This document shows, in pieces, positions 1 through 6,928 of a DNA stretch of 64,000 nucleotides (position 1 is the first letter of the stretch; each line of letters begins with the position of its first letter). This DNA comes from Sporomusa malonica (GTDB lineage: Bacteria > Bacillota > Negativicutes > Sporomusales > Sporomusaceae). Both the position numbers and the translations under genes were made by a program. Under the pieces are notes generated by a model. It was not told the origin of the DNA and made no database searches. It saw only the letters and a list, made by a program, of their open reading frames with translations. The DNA is taken from the NCBI RefSeq assembly GCF_900176355.1, contig NZ_FWXI01000008.1, positions 62,001 through 126,000 of the forward strand, given 5' to 3'.

Positions 1-1
1 T

Positions 2-679
2 CAGATGAGCAGAGATATCGCTAACCAGTGCATTTCCGAAGAAGATGTTTTTTCTCCAGAGTACTTGCTGGAGCGTCCTTTGCTAAAAGCCATTCGTGCG
101 GAAAAACGCCCAGTCTTATTAATTGATGAAATTGATAAAACTGATGAAGAGTTTGAAGCATTCTTATTTGAAATCTTATCCGATTTTCAAATATCAATCC
201 CTGAGCTTGGCACCGTCAGAGCCAAACACATTCCCATAGTGGTACTAACAAGCAACCATGACCGGGAATTATCTGAAGGCTTGCGCCGGCGTTGCATTTA
301 TCTGTACATCGACTATCCGCCCATTGATAAAGAAATTAATATCATTCGCACCAAAATCCCTGAGGCCACTGAAAAATTGGCTCTGCAAATTGCCACAGCC
401 GTTAACCACCTGCGCACTAAACTAACCCTTAATAAACAACCATCGATTGCTGAAACGCTTGATTGGACAAGATCGCTTATGGCCATGCACGCCGACCACC
501 TTGATCCAACCTTGGTTAAACAGACGATGGGTCTGTTGTTTAAAAACCGTGACGATTTAATAGCATTTCAAAAGGATCTAGGTGCCGAGGGACTGTGCGC
601 AGCTATCAAACAGGAGGATGGCCCTACGGCCATGACCCCAGCTTGTCACTGCCATGGCAACGTAAGTAGTGGGGGCTGA
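2..679 (+). CDS. MoxR-family AAA+ ATPase (C-terminal part, cut by window edge)
   Basis: The frame is open to the left edge, so the N terminus and Walker A lie outside the window. The visible part holds a Walker B motif (VLLIDEIDK, about residues 38-46 counted from the first Met), then a sensor-1-like stretch (VVLTSNHD) and an arginine-rich sensor (GLRRRC), followed by the helical lid domain. This matches MoxR/CoxD-type AAA+ ATPases, which act as chaperones that load cofactors or remodel partners together with a VWA-domain protein. That partner starts 5 bases after the stop, so the two are clearly one operon. The C terminus ends in a Cys/His/Gly-rich tail (CHCHG) that may bind metal; this is inference. 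The target enzyme cannot be named from the window. Confidence 0.85.
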   Translation, partial: QMSRDIANQCISEEDVFSPEYLLERPLLKAIRAEKRPVLLIDEIDKTDEEFEAFLFEILSDFQISIPELGTVRAKHIPIVVLTSNHDRELSEGLRRRCIYLYIDYPPIDKEINIIRTKIPEATEKLALQIATAVNHLRTKLTLNKQPSIAETLDWTRSLMAMHADHLDPTLVKQTMGLLFKNRDDLIAFQKDLGAEGLCAAIKQEDGPTAMTPACHCHGNVSSGG

Positions 680-684
680 TCGTT

Positions 685-2034
685 TTGAACTCGCTAGCTG
701 ATAATCTAGTAGGTTTTGTTCAGATTTTGCGCCAGCTCGGAGTACGGGTAAGCACGGCAGAAACCATTGATGCTGTCGACAGCCTGACTGTCATTGAACA
801 TTTTGACCGGGATGAATTTCGTGCCGCCTTAAAAAGCACACTAATCAAAAATGCAGAAGATCGAGCGGCGTTTGACCAAGCCTTTAACCTATTTTTTGTA
901 CCACCTGAGTCTAAACAACAGCAGCGGGAAGCTTGGGATTCCAAACAGCAGCTTGATCTCGAACAGTCGCAGCAGGTTCAGGAGGAATTAGTCTTCCAGG
1001 GACGCCCCCTCGACCTCCCTGAAGAACTAAAAGACGTCTATAAACGCCTGCCTGAACAGGAAAAACAACGACTACAAGATTTTTTGGAAAAGACCTCGAC
1101 AGGAGCCAATGTTAAAGAGTCTTTTCAGCCCATAGTAGAAAACCTGCTTAAGAGCTCCTTATCCTATCACCATCGCCAGCTTTCACCTGAAGATTTAGCC
1201 CAGCTCGCTGCTGCTCGCCGTCAATTATTGGGTCATCATGAACTTGACCATGTTGTAGAATCGGCGGCAGGTCTTGGCGGTGCAGGAAAAAATCCTTTGC
1301 TGCATAAAAATATGCAGGATATCGCCGAACACGAAATCCCCCAGGTTACTGCCTTGATTAAACGGTTGGCCCACCGCTTAACCACCCGCATTTCCCGCAG
1401 ATTCCGCATGACTGGCCGCCGCAAGCTGATTGACATTCGCCAGAGTATCCGTCGTAATATGCGCTACGGCGGTATCATGATTGCATTAAAATATAAGACT
1501 AAAAAAATTCATAAACCTAATATTGTTGTTGTTTGTGACGTATCAGCCTCAATGACAAAATATGTCCGTTTTACCTTGCCGCTTCTTTATGGGTTATCCA
1601 ATGTTGTAAAAAATATTGAAACCTTCATCTTTGCCACAGATTTAGAAAAAGTAACCGACTATTTTCGGCGTAATGATGATTTTGCCCAAGTAAGCGAAAA
1701 ATTAGTAACAAGCTCTACCCAAATCGGACAAGGCACTAATTTATTTATTGCGCTAACAAGTCTAGAACAAGAATATAAACAGTTATTGTCTCCTTCCACC
1801 CTGCTCTTTATTATCAGTGATGCCAATACCCTGGCACCACTCGAAACAGCCAGTGAGTTATCTGTCATCAGCAAAAAGGTCAAACGGATTTTATGGCTTA
1901 ACACCCAGCCGAAAGAACGCTGGAGCCAAAATAGTGCTATCCCGCTGTTCGCTAAGCACAGCACCATGTTTGAGTGTTATTCGCTGGCACATTTAACTAA
2001 AATATTGTCTCTTAATCTAACCCGCCACACATAA
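685..2034 (+). CDS. VWA-domain protein (CoxE-like), MoxR partner
   Basis: A 449-residue protein starting at TTG five bases after the MoxR stop. The N-terminal half is helical and charged. The C-terminal half (from about residue 280) is a von Willebrand A domain with the metal-ion-dependent adhesion motif DVSAS, preceded by hydrophobic beta strands. It ends without a membrane anchor. MoxR-VWA pairs are known to work together in metalloenzyme maturation or stress responses; CoxD/CoxE of CO dehydrogenase is the best-studied case. No CO dehydrogenase or other obvious client gene is visible downstream, so the substrate is unknown. Confidence 0.85.
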   Translation: MNSLADNLVGFVQILRQLGVRVSTAETIDAVDSLTVIEHFDRDEFRAALKSTLIKNAEDRAAFDQAFNLFFVPPESKQQQREAWDSKQQLDLEQSQQVQEELVFQGRPLDLPEELKDVYKRLPEQEKQRLQDFLEKTSTGANVKESFQPIVENLLKSSLSYHHRQLSPEDLAQLAAARRQLLGHHELDHVVESAAGLGGAGKNPLLHKNMQDIAEHEIPQVTALIKRLAHRLTTRISRRFRMTGRRKLIDIRQSIRRNMRYGGIMIALKYKTKKIHKPNIVVVCDVSASMTKYVRFTLPLLYGLSNVVKNIETFIFATDLEKVTDYFRRNDDFAQVSEKLVTSSTQIGQGTNLFIALTSLEQEYKQLLSPSTLLFIISDANTLAPLETASELSVISKKVKRILWLNTQPKERWSQNSAIPLFAKHSTMFECYSLAHLTKILSLNLTRHT

Positions 2035-2063
2035 TCGATACTATAAAAAGGATGTGACTGACT

Positions 2064-2327
2064 ATGTATTTTGACGGACCCGAATTAGTTACCCATTACC
2101 AACGTTGGCTTACCACTTATCGTGAGCCTATTGAAGCTAAACTAACCACTGCCCTGAGCCACAGGGACCAGAAGCAAGCCATGCATAACGCCATGGAAGT
2201 TCTCTTAACAGAAGTTTTGCCTATGGCCTTGGCTGAAATGATTTTGTACAACAATGGTCGACTGGAAGAAAAAATTCAAGAAATGGACCTCGGCGGCTGT
2301 TCAAGCTGCGCAACTAATTTAAAGTAA
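2064..2327 (+). CDS. Small unknown protein ending in a CSSC motif
   Basis: An 87-residue, mostly helical soluble protein 29 bases downstream of the VWA gene, preceded by an AAGGATGTG-type ribosome binding site. The final residues contain GGCSSCATN, a CxxC pair that could bind a metal or form a redox disulfide. No family recognised. Its place as the last gene before a strong terminator suggests that it belongs to the MoxR-VWA operon and may be the small client or adaptor of that pair; this is inference from position only. Confidence 0.7.
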   Translation: MYFDGPELVTHYQRWLTTYREPIEAKLTTALSHRDQKQAMHNAMEVLLTEVLPMALAEMILYNNGRLEEKIQEMDLGGCSSCATNLK

Positions 2328-2330
2328 AAT

Positions 2331-2420
2331 ATAAAGAAAACACGGCTTGCGCCGAGCCTTTGGCGATAGCGCAAGCCGATGTTGCCCTTATCCAGACGGA
2401 AAGTTATACTTTCTTACAGG
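2331..2420 (+). repeat. Dispersed palindromic repeat, copy A
   Basis: About 90 bases of GC-rich imperfect palindrome lying between a stop codon and a terminator. It carries CGGCTTGCGCCGAG, then GCAAGCCGATGTTGCCC, and ends in AAGTTATACTTTCTT. A nearly identical copy lies in the opposite orientation at 25941-26030. The 5' and 3' ends (AAGAAA and TTTCTT) are inverted relative to each other. It encodes nothing that I can see and looks like a REP/MITE-type intergenic element. Confidence 0.8.
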
Positions 2421-2423
2421 ACT

Positions 2424-2462
2424 AAAAAACTGCTGGAGGCTTTAGGCCTCCAGCAGTTTTTT
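2424..2462. terminator. Bidirectional intrinsic terminator
   Basis: An 11-base-pair perfect stem (CTGCTGGAGGC with GCCTCCAGCAG) with a five-base loop. It is flanked by six A on the left and six T on the right, so it can stop transcripts from both the plus-strand operon and the converging minus-strand selenoprotein gene. The stop codon of the latter overlaps its edge. Confidence 0.9.
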
Positions 2463-2799
2463 AGCATGATGTACAATTGCCACAATTTTGGGTTGGAACC
2501 GGCAGACCATACAGGGCTAACCTCTTTCCAAAAAGCGTTGTTTCTGTATCAATTCTGAGTAAAATTTGGTCATTGTAATTTACCACCGAACTATGGGCGT
2601 ATATGCGGGCTCCATCTATGGTAAATTCTTGATAATCGTTTTCCTCATGTTGACCCGGCTTTCCCAGTCGCACGGACGGGACGGCAGCTGCCTGGGGAGC
2701 ACCTCAGCCAGGTATCAAGCGCTGCTCAATCCTTACAGTAATAATACCGCCTTCTTGAGCTATAAACTCCTGAGCCCGATCAGAAACTGTCATATTCAT
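2461..2799 (-). CDS. HesB/IscA-like selenoprotein (CC/Se-motif family), in-frame UGA = Sec32
   Basis: The true gene is 112 codons, from the ATG at 2799 (ribosome binding site AAAGGCGG) to 2461, and contains an in-frame TGA at 2706-2704 (codon 32). A conventional reading yields only the last 70 residues from a GTG. Translation through UGA gives an N terminus resembling HesB/IscA (MTVSDRAQEFIAQEGG), then LIPG-U-GAP where IscA has its first cluster-binding Cys, and a C-terminal NCGNCTSC. A possible bSECIS hairpin follows (CCCAG at 2696-2692 pairing with CTGGG at 2667-2663, with an inner GCA/TGC). Known families with this arrangement are the HesB-like and CC/Se-motif selenoproteins; their function is not established. 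It lies 20 bases behind the D-amino-acid transaminase gene and is probably cotranscribed. The alternative is a pseudogene, but frame, codons and both ends are intact. Confidence 0.82.
2663..2696 (-). promoter_or_regulatory. Candidate bSECIS element of the HesB-like selenoprotein
   Basis: Downstream of the in-frame UGA, CCCAG and CTGGG can close an irregular hairpin with an inner GCA/TGC stem. Bacterial SECIS hairpins sit directly after the UGA and place a G-containing loop roughly 16-37 bases away, which fits here. The hairpin is weaker than the one in the peroxiredoxin gene. Confidence 0.45.
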
Positions 2800-2819
2800 G
2801 GTTTTTGCCGCCTTTCTAT

Positions 2820-3680
2820 TTATTTACGGCCACACTCTTCGTCAATCATGCCCCAGTACGCTTCTTGAATTTTGCGGGTGATGGGGCCTACGCTGCCATT
2901 ACCGACAGGCTTTCCGTTTATAGTAATAATTGGCGTAATTTCGCTATTGGTGCCTGATACAAAAGCCTCTTCTGCTGTTTTGAGAAATGCCTCGTCAAAC
3001 TTCTTCTCGACAACTAAAACACCAAGTTCTGGCGCAATTTTTTCCATAATCAGCGTTCTGGTTACACCTGTCAAGATAAGATTGCACCTGGGATATGTCC
3101 AAGCAACGCCATCTTTAATTACGAAGAAGTTGCTGCTAGTTCCTTCGGTGACAAATCCATCCCGGACCTGAATAGCCTCGAAACAACCAGCTTCGTTAGC
3201 TTTTTGCTTGCCCATAACATTACCTAAGAGATTAAGAGACTTAATATCACATCTCAGCCATCTTTCGTCAGGAATGAGTAGACCTTTAGCACCTTCTAAT
3301 TTATTTTTATCAGGTGCTGCTGCTGCAGGACGAATAGACATAGTCAGACATGGCACAACGTTCTCAGGAAAACCATGTGCCCGTGGCGATACGCCGCGAG
3401 TAATCTGAAGGTAAATTGCTCCTTCCATAATACCACTCTCTTTAATAAGCAGCTCATGAAATTCGGCAAGTTCTTCATACGTATATACTGCCGGAATTGT
3501 CAGCTCGCGCAGCGAACGATATAGTCTGTCCACATGCATTTTCAGAGCAAAGCAGCGGCCATTATACACCCTAGTTACTTCATATACGCCGTCGCCGAAC
3601 TGATGGCCTCTATCTTCCATTGGCACAATGTTGTCATTTAAATCTATTAGTCTCCCATTTAGTAAACCAATTGGCTTCAT
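2820..3680 (-). CDS. dat: D-amino-acid transaminase (class IV aminotransferase)
   Basis: A 286-residue fold-type IV PLP aminotransferase, the usual length for D-alanine aminotransferase. The catalytic lysine is in the motif CDIKSLN (Lys147). The phosphate-binding region EGTSSNFF and the N-terminal GDGVYEVTR are typical. It interconverts D-alanine and D-glutamate with their 2-oxo acids, feeding peptidoglycan precursors. Branched-chain aminotransferase is the main alternative, but the length and the LNGRLIDLNDN start favour Dat. The ribosome binding site AAGGAGG lies upstream of ATG 3680. The gene is followed 20 bases later by the selenoprotein gene. Confidence 0.88.
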   Translation of the reverse strand: MKPIGLLNGRLIDLNDNIVPMEDRGHQFGDGVYEVTRVYNGRCFALKMHVDRLYRSLRELTIPAVYTYEELAEFHELLIKESGIMEGAIYLQITRGVSPRAHGFPENVVPCLTMSIRPAAAAPDKNKLEGAKGLLIPDERWLRCDIKSLNLLGNVMGKQKANEAGCFEAIQVRDGFVTEGTSSNFFVIKDGVAWTYPRCNLILTGVTRTLIMEKIAPELGVLVVEKKFDEAFLKTAEEAFVSGTNSEITPIITINGKPVGNGSVGPITRKIQEAYWGMIDEECGRK

Positions 3681-3766
3681 GGAAAAAACCTCCTTATAGT
3701 ATATTAATATACTTATTTACACAGCAGGTAGGAAACTCCTGCTGATTGAGAAAAATTTCTAGATCG

Positions 3767-4231
3767 CTATTTTAGTGCATCCAGCACGCTTTGGGCATGT
3801 CCAGCTACTTTGACCTTCCGAAAAACATGAGTGATCTTTCCCTGTTCATTGATAATAAAAGTTGACCGTTCAATGCCTATGACTTTTTTGCCATACATAT
3901 TTTTCTCTTTGAGCACGCCATACAACTGGCAAACAGCACTGTCAGCATCGCTTAACAGCAGAAAAGGCAGCTCATGCTTGGCACTAAACTTTTCATGTGA
4001 TGACAGACTATCCCGGCTTACTCCTAGGAGGACAGCCCCAGCGGCAGTAATATCGCCATACACCTCGCGAAACTCGCGAGCCTCGTCTGTTCAAGCTGGG
4101 GTATTATCTTTCGGATAGAAATACAACACTACCTTCTTGCCTTGAAATTGACCTAAGGTTACTGGATTCCCGCCAGTCGCTGGCAGTGTAAAATCCGGAG
4201 CTATCTGCCCTTCTCTTATTTCTTCCATCAT
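3767..4231 (-). CDS. Selenocysteine-containing peroxiredoxin (BCP/PrxQ type), in-frame UGA = Sec47
   Basis: Read from the ATG at 4231 (GGGAG site upstream) to the TAG at 3767 this is 154 residues, the normal length for bacterioferritin-comigratory-protein peroxiredoxins. An in-frame TGA at 4093-4091 falls exactly at the peroxidatic cysteine: the PxxxTxxC active-site motif reads YPKDNTPA-U-T. The conserved Arg (IERSTF) is present. There is no Cys at the +5 resolving position; Cys101 is the only cysteine. A conventional reading would start at an internal GTG (4063) and lose the active site. A perfect hairpin right after the UGA provides a bSECIS. The enzyme should reduce peroxides with thioredoxin or another thiol donor. 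Sec peroxiredoxins such as PrxU are known in anaerobic Firmicutes. Confidence 0.92.
4064..4080 (-). promoter_or_regulatory. bSECIS hairpin of the Sec-peroxiredoxin
   Basis: CTCGCGA-GTT-TCGCGAG on the minus strand is a perfect 7-base-pair stem with a three-base loop containing G and U. It starts 10 bases after the in-frame TGA (4093-4091), placing the loop about 18-20 bases from the UGA. This is the position and form expected for SelB recognition, while the same bases still encode the normal peroxiredoxin helix. Confidence 0.8.
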
Positions 4232-4261
4232 TTCTTTCCATCTCCCTCAGTTAAAAGTTTA

Positions 4262-4290
4262 TTGCAGTTACAGAAGTTACAACCTATAAT
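4262..4290 (+). promoter_or_regulatory. Sigma-A-type promoter of the acyltransferase gene
   Basis: TTGCAG, 17 bases, then TATAAT, followed about 65 bases later by the ATG. A good match to the housekeeping consensus on the strand of the downstream gene. Confidence 0.65.
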
Positions 4291-4354
4291 TAATAGTGAT
4301 ATCTTATATAATATGTATTCAATAAAAACAACATCCTAAGGAGCAGCTGCAACT

Positions 4355-5494
4355 ATGCCAAAACAGCACATACTTGCTCTTGATTACATCCGAGGTCTCT
4401 CAATGCTGGGTGTATTAGGCATTCATACTGGAGCTTATTCACTGGCCTACCCGGCTGTCAATCCACATCTGTTTGCGTTACTTGAAATATTCACACGGTT
4501 TAGTGTGCCCATATTTTTCTTTGTATCTGCCTTTGGCTTATTTATCAGTCAGCCGCTCAAAGCAGAGTTCAGCTATCTGGCGTTTATGCGCCGCCGTTTT
4601 AAAGCCGTACTGCTGCCGTATCTTGCCTGGTCTCTCCTTTATATGCTGCATTATACGTGGGCAAGCGGGGATTTCAGCATCTGGAATAGGCCTCTTGTGT
4701 ACGAGTATTTTCTATTTGGCCTGGCATCTTATCAACTATATTTTTTGGTTATTCTGGTTGGATTTTACGCACTAATGCCGCTTTGGCGGCAGCTTGTGCG
4801 CTGTATTCTCAAAGCCCCGCTAGCGGGATTGCTCAGCCTGCTGATCGGGCAGATTGCTTTTAATTATTACTCAAGCTATCTACTTACCGCAGGGTTCGAT
4901 AATTACTACCTTAACCTGGCCATACAACACCGCATGAGCTACCTGGTTTTGCACTACTTATTTATTTTTATTCTCGGCGCAGTTTGTTCGGAGTTGTATC
5001 CCCAGTTTTTGGCTGCGCTAGAGCGGAACAAACGAGTGGTCAACGTGTCTTTTGTCGCAACCTTAACCGGAATGCTGTTCTTCTATTATCACCTTGTTTA
5101 TTTCAAGCAGTATAGTTTGGAGCAAGCCGTGAATACTGTCCATCAGCTTAGCCCAGTCGGAGTACTGTACACACTCGGGGCAACACTATTCTGGTTTAAA
5201 ACTTTCAGCAGACCTTTGCCAACTAAGCTGTCAGCAGCTTTAGGCTGTCTAGGCCGCTATTCCTATCTGGTGTATCTTGTACACCCATTGGTTATGTATT
5301 ATTTAATTGTTGAACTGACTAGGATGGCCATACCGCTAACCCCAACTGTAACTGTTGCCTTCTATTTTGCAACCCTTGCCTTAAGTACCTGTTTGGCATC
5401 AATAATCACCATGATAGGCACCCTTGTCCCACTACTCAGTCTGGCACTAACAGGGTCGCTTCCTAAACAGGAAACCATTCGTCAAAAAGCCTAA
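4355..5494 (+). CDS. Membrane acyltransferase, acyltransferase-3 family
   Basis: A 379-residue polytopic membrane protein with about ten hydrophobic segments. The N terminus, LDYIRGLSMLGVLGIH, contains the signature Arg and the His expected in the acyltransferase-3 (OafA/YrhL-like) fold. Such enzymes transfer acetyl or other acyl groups from cytoplasmic acyl-CoA to cell-envelope sugars, peptidoglycan or antibiotics. There is no fused SGNH domain. The start is supported by AAGGAGCAGCTGCAACT-ATG. The gene stands alone between its own promoter and terminator, so the substrate cannot be inferred. Confidence 0.88.
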   Translation: MPKQHILALDYIRGLSMLGVLGIHTGAYSLAYPAVNPHLFALLEIFTRFSVPIFFFVSAFGLFISQPLKAEFSYLAFMRRRFKAVLLPYLAWSLLYMLHYTWASGDFSIWNRPLVYEYFLFGLASYQLYFLVILVGFYALMPLWRQLVRCILKAPLAGLLSLLIGQIAFNYYSSYLLTAGFDNYYLNLAIQHRMSYLVLHYLFIFILGAVCSELYPQFLAALERNKRVVNVSFVATLTGMLFFYYHLVYFKQYSLEQAVNTVHQLSPVGVLYTLGATLFWFKTFSRPLPTKLSAALGCLGRYSYLVYLVHPLVMYYLIVELTRMAIPLTPTVTVAFYFATLALSTCLASIITMIGTLVPLLSLALTGSLPKQETIRQKA

Positions 5495-5512
5495 TCATAG
5501 CATGGTTTTAGA

Positions 5513-5545
5513 AAAGAGGCGGACAAAATTGTCCGCCTCTTTATT
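5513..5545. terminator. Intrinsic terminator between convergent genes
   Basis: A 13-base-pair stem (AAAGAGGCGGACA with TGTCCGCCTCTTT) with a four-base AAAT loop, A-rich on the left and T-rich on the right. It serves the acyltransferase gene and can act on the converging minus-strand operon. Confidence 0.9.
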
Positions 5546-6916
5546 TTAAAGTAAATATCCAAGCTGTTTCAACCGTTCTCGGTTAGCCGCCGTCATAGAG
5601 TCTGGACTGTTAAAACCACTACCATCTGCAGTCAAGCGCCTTTGGCTGCGCTTAACCCGTGTACAATATAAAAATAACAGCTGACAAAACTTCTTTATTG
5701 ATTTTTCCTGTCCAGGATTGGCTTGCCGCTTAATCCAATCCTGGTAGAGCTGATCGATGATGTCAGCTGCAGTTGTGGTAAAATTTTGCCTGGAAACAAA
5801 CTCAACTAATTGCAGGCATTCTCTCATGAGTACATAAAGAGCTTGCTGGCGAAATGTATCACTCAGGGGACCAGAATTAAGTTCTGAGACTAGCAGACGG
5901 CGGCCAACTTCAAAGAGAGGATAGATAATATCAAAACTCTCCCCCAAACTGCGCTGTGCTACAGCCAGCCTGGCAGCTTGTCCAACAGCGTCAACCGCTT
6001 GCCGCCAAGTATCATTCATCCTGACTTGCACCGCCAACTCAAGACTAAGCATAGATATTGAGCCAGCTACTTGGCTATACGGATTAAGACTGTCCATGCC
6101 GGCAATATGACTGCATTCTACAACAATACTTGCTAAAGCCTTGTGGGATAATATTTCCTTTTCTGCCAGTTCGCCAATATATTGGATTAACGGTTCAACC
6201 ATACTGGCCTCTCCGGCTTTTACTACCCGGTTCAGCCAAGCTCCAAATATCCCGGAAACCTGTTCGTGAGCCAAGCTAGACTCAGGTTCGGCCGCAAGCC
6301 ATCCTGCCAGCTTTGCCTGTATTTCGCGGATAAGCCCGACATCACCCCGGCGCAAAGCAGTGAGCCCGACTAGTCTTATTGCCCGCATTACAGAGGCGTG
6401 AACGGCGTCATCTTGTGCTATATAGAGACTGGTAAAAATGACTTCCACTGCCCTGGCAGCTAAAAAATTCTGCCGTTGCTTTAAACTGATAATAGCAATC
6501 AGGCCAAGTTGTTCAACCACAACAGGAATCTCAGCTGTGGTCACATTCTTAAGCAGCGGTCGAAATGTGTCAATACCGTGGCCGGCTGCATCAGGTTGGT
6601 TTGACCGCAGCGCAATATATATAGCAGCTGTAATACGTACAGACTCCCCTTGTCTCCCTAAACCATGACCTAATCCCAGCTTTAACATGTCAAAAGCCCG
6701 GTAAGCATCATCGGCTTTTCCGGCAATCAAACTAGCCTTCAACAGCTTATAGATCTGCCGCATAATCCGGTTAGCAGCAGCCGCATTCACCTGCCGTTGT
6801 CTAGTTACCTTATTTAATTGAGACGCAATACTCGCAAACTGCCATTCAAGCCGCCTGGTGTAAAACCACCACGCGGCTATGACTATCCCAATTAGCAAAA
6901 TCAACCATACTGCCAT
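5546..6916 (-). CDS. Unknown membrane-anchored helical protein
   Basis: A 456-residue protein with one N-terminal transmembrane helix (about residues 3-19) followed by a positively charged stretch, so the large remainder probably faces the cytoplasm. The body is almost entirely helical and Ala/Leu rich, reminiscent of TPR/HEAT-like solenoids, but no clear repeat consensus is visible. It follows pyruvate kinase by 12 bases and has its own GGGAG ribosome binding site, so it is the last gene of the pyk operon. No family recognised and no function proposed. Confidence 0.75.
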   Translation of the reverse strand: MAVWLILLIGIVIAAWWFYTRRLEWQFASIASQLNKVTRQRQVNAAAANRIMRQIYKLLKASLIAGKADDAYRAFDMLKLGLGHGLGRQGESVRITAAIYIALRSNQPDAAGHGIDTFRPLLKNVTTAEIPVVVEQLGLIAIISLKQRQNFLAARAVEVIFTSLYIAQDDAVHASVMRAIRLVGLTALRRGDVGLIREIQAKLAGWLAAEPESSLAHEQVSGIFGAWLNRVVKAGEASMVEPLIQYIGELAEKEILSHKALASIVVECSHIAGMDSLNPYSQVAGSISMLSLELAVQVRMNDTWRQAVDAVGQAARLAVAQRSLGESFDIIYPLFEVGRRLLVSELNSGPLSDTFRQQALYVLMRECLQLVEFVSRQNFTTTAADIIDQLYQDWIKRQANPGQEKSIKKFCQLLFLYCTRVKRSQRRLTADGSGFNSPDSMTAANRERLKQLGYLL

Positions 6917-6928
6917 AAGGGTTTCTCC

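Noticed and set aside
2461-2673. 70-residue ORF from GTG 2673 as a stand-alone gene
   Set aside because: The GTG has no ribosome binding site and lies within the reading frame that resumes after the in-frame TGA.
3767-4063. 98-residue peroxiredoxin fragment starting at GTG 4063, as a complete or degenerate gene
   Set aside because: It lacks the catalytic residue and N-terminal strand, and the frame continues upstream through a single TGA placed at the active-site position with a following hairpin; a selenoprotein explains it better than a pseudogene.
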